Virus record (IMG/VR): IMGVR_UViG_3300034119_000480
Coordinates: 1-20,493 of that record
Direction: 5' to 3' (one strand)
Length of the DNA stretch: 20,493 bases
Source: a virus
This document shows positions 13,977-20,408 of this stretch, piece after piece. The number at the start of each line of letters is the position of its first letter. Position 1 is the first letter of the stretch. A program made the position numbers and the translations under genes. The notes below the pieces were generated by a model. The model saw only the letters and a program-made list of their open reading frames with translations, was not told the DNA's origin and did not search any database.

Positions 13977-14240
13977 ATGGCGAGCAAAAAATCCACCGTC
14001 GAAATCGCCCTCGATTTTCCAATCAAGATCGAAGGCGTGGAGTGCAGCCGACTCACCCTCCGCAGGCCGAAGGTTGGCGACATGCTGGCGGCTGAAGAAG
14101 GAAGCAAAGGACAGAGCGAACAAGAGACAGAGATTCTCGCCTTTGCCAACCTCTGCATGGTGACGCCCGTCGAAATCCGTGACCTCGACCTCGGCGATTA
14201 CAAGAAGCTGCAAAAAGCATTCTCCGGTTTTTTAGCCTAA
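13977..14240 (+). CDS. E: Tail assembly chaperone E
   Basis: The protein has 87 residues, close to P2 gpE (91). It has an acidic-basic helix-rich pattern with V-E-C-S-R-L-T-L-R-R-P-K-V-G-D-M-L and L-D-L-G-D-Y-K-K-L-Q-K-A-F-S-G-F-L, matching the phage tail assembly chaperone E/gp41 family. A good ribosome site, GGAG at 13968-13971, lies five bases before the ATG. E is the non-frameshifted product; it presumably binds the tape measure during tail assembly and is not part of the finished virion. Its last codons contain the slippery site for E+E'. Confidence 0.92.
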   Translation: MASKKSTVEIALDFPIKIEGVECSRLTLRRPKVGDMLAAEEGSKGQSEQETEILAFANLCMVTPVEIRDLDLGDYKKLQKAFSGFLA

Positions 14241-14362
14241 CGCGGGAGGACGCCATGCGCGGCACTCTCGCACTGGCCAGTCACACCGGATGGAGCCTCG
14301 CAGAGATCAGCGCAATGACCGCCGAGGAGCTTGTGGAATGGTGCGGGAAACTTCCTAAATAA
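13977..14362 (+). CDS. E': E+E' frameshift fusion, tail assembly chaperone
   Basis: Ribosomes that slip -1 on T TTT TTA (14228-14234) leave frame E after 86 codons and continue S-L-T-R-E-D-A-M-R-G-T-L-A-L to the TAA at 14360-14362, adding 42 residues for a product of 128. P2 E+E' has 142. The added part (H-T-G-W-S-L-A-E-I-S-A-M-T-A-E-E-L-V-E-W) matches the GpE family pattern of 'f.w...e...l...EL..W'. The frame is fully open across the junction. It would couple tape measure to tube proteins. Frameshifting is inferred from the slippery heptamer and the gene order, not shown experimentally. Coordinates cover both frames. Confidence 0.88.
14228..14234 (+). promoter_or_regulatory. -1 programmed frameshift site (T TTT TTA)
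   Basis: The heptamer is in the correct phase for X XXY YYZ slippage relative to frame E (TTT at 14229-14231, TTA at 14232-14234). The zero-frame stop TAA follows one codon later. P2 uses T TTT TTG at the same place. I do not see a strong stem-loop just downstream; a G-rich stretch and a Shine-Dalgarno-like GGGAGGA follow at 14244-14250. Confidence 0.88.
14244..14250 (+). promoter_or_regulatory. Shine-Dalgarno inside E' suggesting separate GpE translation
   Basis: GGGAGGA lies four bases before ATG 14255, which is in the -1 frame and would give a 35-residue GpE-only protein ending at 14362. It is one of the best ribosome sites in the window. E' might therefore be made both by frameshift and from its own start. 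Confidence 0.6.
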
Positions 14363-14364
14363 TC

Positions 14365-16374
14365 ATGGCGACCGAGAAAAAATTCAAAGCAACAATCGAG
14401 ATCGGCGGGGCCGTTGCTGGCTCGCTGAAGTCTTCGTTTGCAGCGGTCACGGGAAACACCAAGATTCTCGGCGCTTCCCTCTCAAAGCTGTCTTCCCAGC
14501 AAAAGAAGCTCAAAAGTTTCAATTCCGCACAACTGCGAATCGGCGAGACTCAGAAGAAGCTCATGCAGGCGATGAAAGCAGGCGACACATCCGGCGTGGA
14601 GCGCCTTCGCAAATCGCTCGATACGCAACGCCAATCGCTTGCAAAACTTGGCGAGGAACTCAAGAAAGCCAAGATCAACACGAATGACCTATCCGGCGAA
14701 ATGGAACGCCTCGGCAGGAAGGCGGACGCGACCCGCAAAGTGATGGACTCGTGGGGCAAGATCAAACCCATCGGCGACAACTTTCAGACTGTCCTCAAGC
14801 GCACCGCAGGCGGATTCGTTGCCATCGGTGCAGCAGCCGCCGCAGCCAGCGCAGGCGTGTGGAAAATGGGAACGGCCTTCGGCAACTTTGCAGACTCCGC
14901 AGCGGAAGGCGCGGCAACCCTTGGAACGGATGCAAATTTCCTCCTCTCGGTGCGCTACGCCGCAAGCCAAGTCGGAGCCTCCGCCGAAATGGCCGACAAA
15001 GCGCTTTCAGAACTAAACATCCGCATGGTCGAAGCGGGCGAAGACGGCAACAAGACGGGCGAAGCACTCAGCGAGCTTGGCCTAAACATCGGCAAGCTCC
15101 AAAAGATGGACACCGCTTCGCAGTTCGCAACGATCTCGCAGGCGTTTTCCAAATACACCGGCAGCGTCAACAAGGCCAAAATCGCCACAGACATCTTTGG
15201 CAAGGCAGGGCGCAAAATCCCGAACCTCCTCAACCTCGGCAAGGAAGGTCTGCAAGGCTACGCGCAAGCCGCGCAAGATGCGGGCTATCTTCTCAGCGAT
15301 TCCGACATGCTCATGGGCGATGCGTTCGATGAGGCAATGGGCCAATTCAACCTCGCCCTGCAAGGCTCACAAAACATCATCGGGCGCGAACTCCTGCCCG
15401 TCCTGACCGAGCTGATGACATCGCTTGGTTCATTCATCCGCGAAAACGCCCCAAACATCAAAGCCGTGGCGCAAGAGTTTGGCGGTTGGCTCAAAACTAA
15501 CGGCCCGATCATCGGCACGCAGATCCGCGACATGGCAAAGAGCCTGGTCGAAATGGGCAAGGCCGCTTGGCCATTCATCGAATCGGTGGGAGGCGTCAAA
15601 GCCGTGCTAATAGGAATCGGAACGATTGCCTTCGCACCAGCAATCGCCGCCGTGGCATCGCTTGGCGCTTCTTTTATCACCGCCGTTCCTGCGGTAATCA
15701 AACTGACAACGGGCCTCTGGGGCATGGCTGCGGGAGCCACGGGAATCATCCCGGCAATCGGAGGAGCAGCAACCGCACTCTGGGGCATGGCAACCGCAGG
15801 ATGGGCCGCAATCGCGCCGTTGTTGCCAGCCCTAGCCATCGGAGCGGCAATCATTGGCGGTCTAACACTCCTCGCGCTTGGAATTAAAAATGTCGTCGAA
15901 AACTGGGACTCATACTCAGCGAAACTTTATGAAGTTTGGGATGTAGCCAAAGCCTTCAGCGGTGGCATCTACGATTCAATTTCAGGCGCATTCGACCGGC
16001 TCACAGGCAAAATCGGCGCGTGGTTCGGATGGGTGCGCGAAAAATTCGTGGGCCTCGGCAGCTCAATCAAAGGCGTGTTTACCGGAGGCGACTCACCCGC
16101 ACCCATTGACGGAGCACGCGCAGCCGGTGGACCCGTCTCCGCTGGCAAAAACTACCTCGTCGGAGAGCGCGGCCCTGAGATTTTCAGCCCCTCATCCTCC
16201 GGCTCGATCATCCCCAACCACCGCGCAGGCGGCAGCGTGAGCAACGACAACCGCACGATCACCATCAACATCACCGCCTCCCCCGGCATGAACGAGCGCA
16301 CGCTTGCCGACCTCGTGCTCGCCCGCCTCGACGGACGCCAAGCCGCCATCGCTGGGGGAGCACTCTACGACTAA
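14365..16374 (+). CDS. T: Tail tape measure protein T
   Basis: The protein has 669 residues; P2 gpT has 815. Residues 1-130 are helical and coiled coil (K-L-S-S-Q-Q-K-K-L-K-S-F-N ... S-L-D-T-Q-R-Q-S-L-A-K-L-G-E-E-L). Hydrophobic segments lie at ~150-165 and across ~415-515 (repeated A-T-G-L-W-G-M-A type stretches), as expected for a protein that enters the host membrane. The C-terminal G-G-P-V-S-A-G-K-N-Y-L-V-G-E-R-G-P-E-I-F motif is the usual tape measure signature. At ~0.15 nm per residue, a fully helical chain gives a tail near 100 nm; this is an estimate. It follows E' by two bases and lies in the P2 position. Confidence 0.95.
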   Translation: MATEKKFKATIEIGGAVAGSLKSSFAAVTGNTKILGASLSKLSSQQKKLKSFNSAQLRIGETQKKLMQAMKAGDTSGVERLRKSLDTQRQSLAKLGEELKKAKINTNDLSGEMERLGRKADATRKVMDSWGKIKPIGDNFQTVLKRTAGGFVAIGAAAAAASAGVWKMGTAFGNFADSAAEGAATLGTDANFLLSVRYAASQVGASAEMADKALSELNIRMVEAGEDGNKTGEALSELGLNIGKLQKMDTASQFATISQAFSKYTGSVNKAKIATDIFGKAGRKIPNLLNLGKEGLQGYAQAAQDAGYLLSDSDMLMGDAFDEAMGQFNLALQGSQNIIGRELLPVLTELMTSLGSFIRENAPNIKAVAQEFGGWLKTNGPIIGTQIRDMAKSLVEMGKAAWPFIESVGGVKAVLIGIGTIAFAPAIAAVASLGASFITAVPAVIKLTTGLWGMAAGATGIIPAIGGAATALWGMATAGWAAIAPLLPALAIGAAIIGGLTLLALGIKNVVENWDSYSAKLYEVWDVAKAFSGGIYDSISGAFDRLTGKIGAWFGWVREKFVGLGSSIKGVFTGGDSPAPIDGARAAGGPVSAGKNYLVGERGPEIFSPSSSGSIIPNHRAGGSVSNDNRTITINITASPGMNERTLADLVLARLDGRQAAIAGGALYD

Positions 16375-16379
16375 CGACT

Positions 16380-16829
16380 ATGGCCAACGACACCATGCTC
16401 GCCCTTGGCGCTTTCCGGTTCAGCATTTCCACAGCCGCATATCAGCAGCTTGAGCGTCAATCCTCCTACAAGTGGGAAGAGGTCGAACGCTTCGGCCAAG
16501 CCCCGCTGATGCAGTATTGTGGCTACGACTCGGAAACCATCTCTCTTCAAGGCACGATCCTCCCCGAATACAAAGGCGGACTTGGCCAGATGTCGCAAAT
16601 GCGCGTGCAAGCCTCCCTCGGAATCGCCCTGCCGCTCGTCACAGGCACAGGCAACTATTACGGCCTCTGGGTCGTCGAATCGATCAACGAGGCGCAGGAG
16701 GTTTTCTGGAGCAACGGCCAGCCTCGCAAAATCGATTTCCAGATCAATTTGAAAAAATACGCCGAGGTCACGCTGAAGATCGGGCCTTTCAATGTCAGCG
16801 CCTCCGGGCTTTTGGGATCACTGCAATGA
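16380..16829 (+). CDS. U: Tail completion protein U
   Basis: The protein has 149 residues; P2 gpU has ~159. M-L-A-L-G-A-F-R-F-S-I-S-T-A-A-Y-Q, Y-K-W-E-E-V-E-R-F-G and G-Y-D-S-E-T-I-S-L-Q-G-T-I-L-P-E are typical of the gpU family, as is W-V-V-E-S-I-N-E late in the protein. It acts in tail/baseplate completion alongside X and D. Its TGA overlaps the ATG of X (16826-16829). It starts five bases after T. Confidence 0.94.
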   Translation: MANDTMLALGAFRFSISTAAYQQLERQSSYKWEEVERFGQAPLMQYCGYDSETISLQGTILPEYKGGLGQMSQMRVQASLGIALPLVTGTGNYYGLWVVESINEAQEVFWSNGQPRKIDFQINLKKYAEVTLKIGPFNVSASGLLGSLQ

Positions 16830-17041
16830 ATGTCTACAAAACAAAGCAGGGTGACATGCTGGATGAAATCTGCCACCGGCATTACGGGAGCACATACGGC
16901 CAACAGGTTGAAACCGTCCTCGAGGTCAACCGCTCTCTCCGCTTGGCTGAACAAGGCCCCTACCTCCCCGCTGGCATCCACATCGTCCTGCCCATCATCG
17001 AAGCACCGAAGGCAAAAGAAACGGTCAGCCTTTTCTCGTAG
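16826..17041 (+). CDS. X: Tail protein X (LysM-like)
   Basis: The protein has 71 residues, close to P2 gpX (67). M-L-D-E-I-C-H-R-H-Y-G, then V-L-E-V-N-R-S-L, and finally P-Y-L-P-A-G-I-H-I-V-L-P form a short LysM-like fold found in tail protein X. It should bind in the baseplate hub region near D and U. The start ATG 16826 overlaps the U stop. The three bases GCC separate it from D. Confidence 0.93.
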   Translation: MNVYKTKQGDMLDEICHRHYGSTYGQQVETVLEVNRSLRLAEQGPYLPAGIHIVLPIIEAPKAKETVSLFS

Positions 17042-17044
17042 GCC

Positions 17045-18133
17045 ATGAAGCCAGATTTCCGCATCACCGGCACAGGCGGCGACCTCACGAAGACCTACGC
17101 CCAACGCCTCGCCTCGCTCACGATCACCGACAACTCGACCGAACAGGCCGATACGGTATCCATCGAACTCTCAAACCACGACGGCAAGCTCCCGATCCCC
17201 TCCGAGGGCGAAATCCTGAGTATCGCCATCGGCTACGAGGGCAACACGGTGGACAAGGGCCAGTTTGTCATCGATCAAATTTCGCTCTCAGGATTCCCGG
17301 AACGCATGAGCCTATCAGGCAAAGCCGCCCCCTTCGCGGCGGCGGGCGGATTCTCTCCCTTCCAAAGCCGCAAGACTCGCTCGTTCGACAACATCACCCT
17401 TGGCCAGCTCGTCACGAACATCGCAGCCGAGTGTGGCCTCATCCCCGGCATCGCCCCGCAATACTACACGGTCACGATTCCCCACCTGGACCAAACCAAC
17501 GAGAGCAACATGAACCTCCTCACGCGCCTCGCCCGCGATTACGAGGCGCTCATGAAACCAACTTTTGGGCGTCTCCTCTTCCTGCCCCGCAGCACCGGCG
17601 CGAGCATCACCGGTGCAGCCCTGCCCGGACCAACGATCACCAAGAGCGAGGTCGCCAGCTACAGCGGGCAATTCAGCCAGCGCACCAAATACGGAAGCGC
17701 GACAACCCGCTGGCACGACCCCGAAACAGGCGAAACAAATTCCTTCAAGCTCGACGGAGAAGGGAGCGGAGCCGACTACGAAGCGCCCAACCTCTACCCC
17801 GACGAGACCGCCGCCAAAAACGCCGCCAAATCCTTCCTCAAATCCAGCGAGCGCGGCAGCGAATCCATCACCCTCTCCATGAGCGGACGCCCCGACATAA
17901 TAGCCGAGGGCTTGATAACCTTAAGCGGATTCCCCGACGCCATGAACAAAAGCTGGACCATCAAAACTGTAACCCACTCTCTCAGCCCCTCCGGGTTCAC
18001 GACCAGCGTCCAAGCCGAAATCAAAGACTTATCGACCCCAAACACGACCAGCGCAGCCAACAATCCGTCGACCCCAGCAGGCCGAAACATCGAGGCCGTG
18101 ACTTGGAATCCTGAGACGAATTCGTTCGAGTAA
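17045..18133 (+). CDS. D: Baseplate hub/tail protein D
   Basis: The protein has 362 residues; P2 gpD has 387. P-D-F-R-I-T-G-T-G-G-D-L-T-K-T-Y-A-Q-R-L-A-S-L-T-I-T-D-N and then E-Q-A-D-T-V-S-I-E-L-S-N-H-D-G-K-L-P-I-P form the family opening. L-I-P-G-I-A-P-Q-Y-Y, D-Q-T-N-E-S-N-M-N-L-L-T-R-L-A-R-D-Y and S-W-T-I-K-T-V-T-H-S-L follow in the usual order. gpD forms the hub that joins tube to spike V. It is the last gene of the late tail operon, and a hairpin lies 20 bases downstream. Confidence 0.94.
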   Translation: MKPDFRITGTGGDLTKTYAQRLASLTITDNSTEQADTVSIELSNHDGKLPIPSEGEILSIAIGYEGNTVDKGQFVIDQISLSGFPERMSLSGKAAPFAAAGGFSPFQSRKTRSFDNITLGQLVTNIAAECGLIPGIAPQYYTVTIPHLDQTNESNMNLLTRLARDYEALMKPTFGRLLFLPRSTGASITGAALPGPTITKSEVASYSGQFSQRTKYGSATTRWHDPETGETNSFKLDGEGSGADYEAPNLYPDETAAKNAAKSFLKSSERGSESITLSMSGRPDIIAEGLITLSGFPDAMNKSWTIKTVTHSLSPSGFTTSVQAEIKDLSTPNTTSAANNPSTPAGRNIEAVTWNPETNSFE

Positions 18134-18152
18134 CGGACATCTTCCTCCCGCC

Positions 18153-18179
18153 GTGACAAAATAAATTTTTTTCTGTCAC
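18153..18179. terminator. Dyad after D: weak terminator or operator
   Basis: GTGACA (18153-18158) and TGTCAC (18174-18179) enclose an A/T-rich 15-base centre that includes a run of seven T. It could be a weak late-operon terminator. Alternatively, the 6-bp palindromic arms could be a regulator-binding site ahead of the small genes. Confidence 0.45.
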
Positions 18180-18249
18180 ACCCGCTGCGCTTGTATTCAT
18201 GCGGCTCTGCGGGCCTCCAAAATTATTTTCATCTTTTTGAAAAAAGTTG

Positions 18250-18278
18250 TTGACGAGAAATCAAGGCTGTGAGAGATT
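18250..18278 (+). promoter_or_regulatory. Putative promoter for the small post-tail genes
   Basis: TTGACG (18250-18255) matches five of six bases of a sigma-70 -35 element. An A-rich tract lies just upstream (18239-18245). With a 17-base spacer the -10 position is GAGATT (18273-18278), a weak match (three of six). The transcript would start only a few bases before ATG 18288. The 154-base gap 18134-18287 otherwise holds only the dyad described above. Confidence 0.45.
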
Positions 18279-18287
18279 GATTGCGTT

Positions 18288-18455
18288 ATGAAAAACAACA
18301 CCACGACAAAAATCCAAATGAGCAACAACGAAAGCCTGACACGCGGAATCACCCGCAACAACGACGGCACATTTACAGCCATCACATTCAGCGCCTCTAA
18401 AACATTCAAAACCCAAGCCGGTGCAGTCCGCTGGCTTTCCGCCCGACTGGGATAA
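18288..18455 (+). CDS. 55-aa hypothetical phage protein
   Basis: I do not recognise the family. MKNNTTTKIQ is followed by T-R-G-I-T-R-N-N-D-G-T-F-T-A-I-T-F-S-A-S-K-T-F-K-T-Q-A-G-A-V-R-W-L-S. This suggests a small β-hairpin plus helix: 'dGtFtAiTfs.SktFkT..GA.rWL'. Similar short proteins occur in phage early or accessory regions. A probable promoter lies directly upstream. Codon use is A-rich at the N-terminus. A DNA-interacting role is possible but not shown. The ATG lies only 10 bases after the proposed -10, so the leader would be very short. Confidence 0.6.
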   Translation: MKNNTTTKIQMSNNESLTRGITRNNDGTFTAITFSASKTFKTQAGAVRWLSARLG

Positions 18456-18481
18456 TCAAACCAACCAAACCAAACCACAAA

Positions 18482-18898
18482 ATGAAAACTACCAACATAG
18501 AAATCAACGATATTCCCATCGACCTTGAACTGCTCGCCATCGAGCGCGACCCCGAAACCAATGGAGCCTGGAGGAACGGAATCGCTGTTTTGCGAGACGG
18601 AACCCGCATCGATTGCGGCGGCGGATGGATTGAAGGCGCCGAGTCAGCCAATAAGAAAAACGAAGAACTCGGAATTGCTGGCGGGCTCCGACAGGGAGTC
18701 ACCTACCCAAACGAAGTGGTCGAAGGGGATTTCTCTCCATACCGATTCGGCGAAGACGAAAGCGGCTGGGAAGAAAAACTAATGCCAGTTATCTACGGGG
18801 CCAACTGGCAAAATCGCGAAGACGCCGATGAAGAAGTCCGCTCTGTCCATGCCGCTATACAGGAGGCCTTAGCGAGCATCGCGCATGTTGAAAATTAA
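18482..18898 (+). CDS. Acidic hypothetical protein, 138 aa
   Basis: No family is recognised. The protein is clearly acidic (E-G-D-F, E-D-E-S-G-W-E-E, E-D-A-D-E-E-V-R). It has an N-terminal β-type segment (N-I-E-I-N-D-I-P-I-D-L-E-L-L-A-I-E-R), a G-G-G-W-I-E-G turn and a C-terminal helix (S-V-H-A-A-I-Q-E-A-L-A-S-I-A-H-V). It has no signal peptide or membrane segment. It follows the 55-aa gene by 26 bases of CA-rich leader (repeated ACCAAACC) with no Shine-Dalgarno. Its last 14 bases overlap the start of the ribbon-helix-helix gene. It could be an accessory or anti-host protein, but this is unsupported. Confidence 0.6.
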   Translation: MKTTNIEINDIPIDLELLAIERDPETNGAWRNGIAVLRDGTRIDCGGGWIEGAESANKKNEELGIAGGLRQGVTYPNEVVEGDFSPYRFGEDESGWEEKLMPVIYGANWQNREDADEEVRSVHAAIQEALASIAHVEN

Positions 18899-19187
18899 AA
18901 AACCAACCAAACCCACCCACGGCGGCCCGCGCAAAGGCGCTGGCCGCCCGCAAGGCAAGAAATCCGCCAACGCCAAGGGCAGAACCGCCGTCACCAGATC
19001 CGTCTCCATGCAGCCCGAATCATGGCAGAAGCTCGATCGGCTACGCGGATCGATGAGCCGAGGGAAGTTTATCGAGTCGCTACTACCAGCCGGGGGAGGT
19101 GGGAAACAATACGAGGTGGTTTGCGATATCCAAAAAGGCGAAATCCATTTATTAGACCTAAAAAAGGAGACTCAGACGCAACAATGA
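18885..19187 (+). CDS. Probable ribbon-helix-helix DNA-binding protein
   Basis: The protein has 100 residues. A basic N-terminal arm (G-G-P-R-K-G-A-G-R-P-Q-G-K-K) carries an AT-hook-like G-R-P. Residues ~36-67 (V-T-R-S-V-S-M-Q-P-E-S-W-Q-K-L-D-R-L-R-G-S-M-S-R-G-K-F-I-E-S-L-L) show the β-strand, helix, turn, helix pattern of the Arc/MetJ-type fold. The C-terminal part is short and β-like. It lies directly upstream of the attachment site and integrase, so it may regulate integration/excision or lysogeny. Two GACGCAAC copies fall in and just after its 3' end. The fold call is from pattern only. Confidence 0.65.
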   Translation: MLKIKKPTKPTHGGPRKGAGRPQGKKSANAKGRTAVTRSVSMQPESWQKLDRLRGSMSRGKFIESLLPAGGGGKQYEVVCDIQKGEIHLLDLKKETQTQQ

Positions 19188-19193
19188 CGCAAC
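19175..19193 (+). repeat. Left pair of GACGCAAC repeats (candidate integrase arm sites)
   Basis: GACGCAAC occurs at 19175-19182 and 19186-19193, 11 bases apart (one helical turn). It lies about 40 bases left of the tRNA-derived attachment core. The same octamer pair occurs on the other side of the core at 19384-19400. Confidence 0.6.
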
Positions 19194-19230
19194 ACCCTTG
19201 CAAGCCGTTGATTATTAGGATATGTTTTCC

Positions 19231-19277
19231 GATTCGTAATCGATAGGTCACGAGTTCGAGTCTCGTCGTCGGCTCCC
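19231..19277 (+). other. attP core: 3' fragment of tRNA-Thr(CGT)
   Basis: The fragment contains the anticodon loop TTCGTAA, a perfect T arm (ACGAG, TTCGAGT, CTCGT at 19250-19266), the acceptor 3' strand CGTCGGC (19267-19273), discriminator T and CCC. The 5' half (D arm and acceptor 5' strand) is absent, so it is not a whole tRNA. This is the usual form of a phage attP core that restores the 3' end of the host tRNA after integration. A tyrosine integrase starts ~90 bases downstream. Host tRNA-Thr with GCCGACG as acceptor 5' strand is the predicted attB. Confidence 0.85.
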
Positions 19278-19283
19278 CTTCTG

Positions 19284-19327
19284 AAAGCCAGCAGATGCGC
19301 TTAGATACGCGCTATGCGGGCTTTTTC
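19284..19327 (+). terminator. Possible tRNA-derived terminator
   Basis: AAAGCC (19284-19289) pairs with GGCTTT (19319-19324), and GCA/TGC extends the stem after one mismatch. A run of five T begins at 19322, so the first three are within the stem. The loop is long. It lies 7 bases after the tRNA 3' end, so it may be a host-derived tRNA terminator carried in attP. Confidence 0.45.
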
Positions 19328-19362
19328 TTTGGCTGGGTAAAATTGGTTGAAAGTTGCTCCAA

Positions 19363-20385
19363 ATGGGTGAAAATGCGATTATGGACGCAACGGACGCAAC
19401 AGGCAGGAATAAGCCGGTCATCACACTTCGCACGGCTACGGTGCGGGGAGAGCAACGCCATGTGGTTTTTTCACGGATCGCAGGGGTGGAGAAGCGAGTT
19501 TTTTTTAAGACCAGACTGGAAGCGCGGATGGCGCATGACGCGCTTGTTGAAAAGCTGGAGACCGGAGGAACGGATGCTTTCAAGAATTCCGCTGGCATGA
19601 CGGTGGAAAAAGGCTGGCAGGAATTTCAACTGGTGCGTATGCCGAAATTGAAAGAGGGAAACCATACTCGGCTCCTCAACTGGTGGTGGGGGCATTTCGT
19701 GGAGAAATACGGTTCGCTGGATTTGAATGACATCAAGCCCGTGCATATCGAGGCGTTCCTATCTCGCCCAGGTTGGAGCGGGACCACGGCAAATCAGGGC
19801 TTCGTTTACCTACGGCTCGTATTCAACTGGCTGGTGCGCTACGAACTCGCATCGGCAAATCCGGCTCTGAAGATCGACACGCCGAAGGCTGCACCAGAGC
19901 ATCATTTGCTGACCGTGCCGGAGGTGAAGAAGCTTTTGAGCCTTACGAAAAAAAAGACTCGGCTGCGAGCATGGATCGTTCTGGGCCTTTTCGGTGGGAT
20001 GCGCATTTCGGAGGTGTGGCGCTGCCGCCCGGAGCATATCGAGCAGACAGAGATTTTCGTGCCATTCCGCAAGTCCACCGACCCAAAACCGCGCCCTCGC
20101 TTTGTGCCGATCCTTCCGGCGCTGACACGGAATCTTCCCAAAAAGTGGGATGACTTAAGCGAGGACATCATCAAACGCGAGCGCACAAAGCTGGCGCACG
20201 CCATGGGCTGGCAGGAATGGCCGCAGAATTGCCTTAGACACACAGCAGCCTCGATGCACCGCGCTATGTGGCAAGACAGCGCAAAGACGGCGTATTTTCT
20301 CGGTCACTCATCCCCGCGCATGGTCGAGGATCGCTACGCCAGAGGAGTGAGGCAAAATGAAGCTAAGGCGTTTTGGGCGTTGTAA
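19363..20385 (+). CDS. int: Tyrosine recombinase (phage integrase)
   Basis: The protein has 340 residues from ATG 19363; ATG 19381 (MDATDATGRN) is an alternative start. N-terminal residues ~15-60 form a small β arm-binding region, and ~75-165 the core-binding helices. The catalytic domain has G-G-M-R-I-S-E (Arg), F-R-K-S-T-D (Lys), N-C-L-R-H-T-A (Arg; the first His of H-x-x-R is Asn), L-G-H-S-S-P (His) and E-D-R-Y-A-R (nucleophile Tyr). It would catalyse integration at tRNA-Thr through attP just upstream. The chain ends E-A-K-A-F-W-A-L. The start codon region overlaps the right GACGCAAC pair, so the enzyme might repress its own expression. No excisionase is recognised. Confidence 0.93.
   Translation: MGENAIMDATDATGRNKPVITLRTATVRGEQRHVVFSRIAGVEKRVFFKTRLEARMAHDALVEKLETGGTDAFKNSAGMTVEKGWQEFQLVRMPKLKEGNHTRLLNWWWGHFVEKYGSLDLNDIKPVHIEAFLSRPGWSGTTANQGFVYLRLVFNWLVRYELASANPALKIDTPKAAPEHHLLTVPEVKKLLSLTKKKTRLRAWIVLGLFGGMRISEVWRCRPEHIEQTEIFVPFRKSTDPKPRPRFVPILPALTRNLPKKWDDLSEDIIKRERTKLAHAMGWQEWPQNCLRHTAASMHRAMWQDSAKTAYFLGHSSPRMVEDRYARGVRQNEAKAFWAL
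19384..19400 (+). repeat. Right pair of GACGCAAC repeats at the integrase start
   Basis: GACGCAAC occurs at 19384-19391 and 19393-19400, nine bases apart, inside the first codons of the integrase (coding D-A-T-D-A-T). Together with the left pair, this makes four copies within 226 bases, two on each side of the attP core. Confidence 0.6.
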
Positions 20386-20408
20386 AACGCTAAAATAAAG
20401 CAGGTTAG

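Noticed and set aside
443-16349. Many long reverse-strand reading frames across the late genes
   Set aside because: They lie opposite well-identified + strand genes in G+C-rich DNA and show no family motifs.
19201-19277. Complete tRNA-Thr gene
   Set aside because: The sequence upstream of the anticodon loop does not form an anticodon stem, D arm or acceptor 5' strand.
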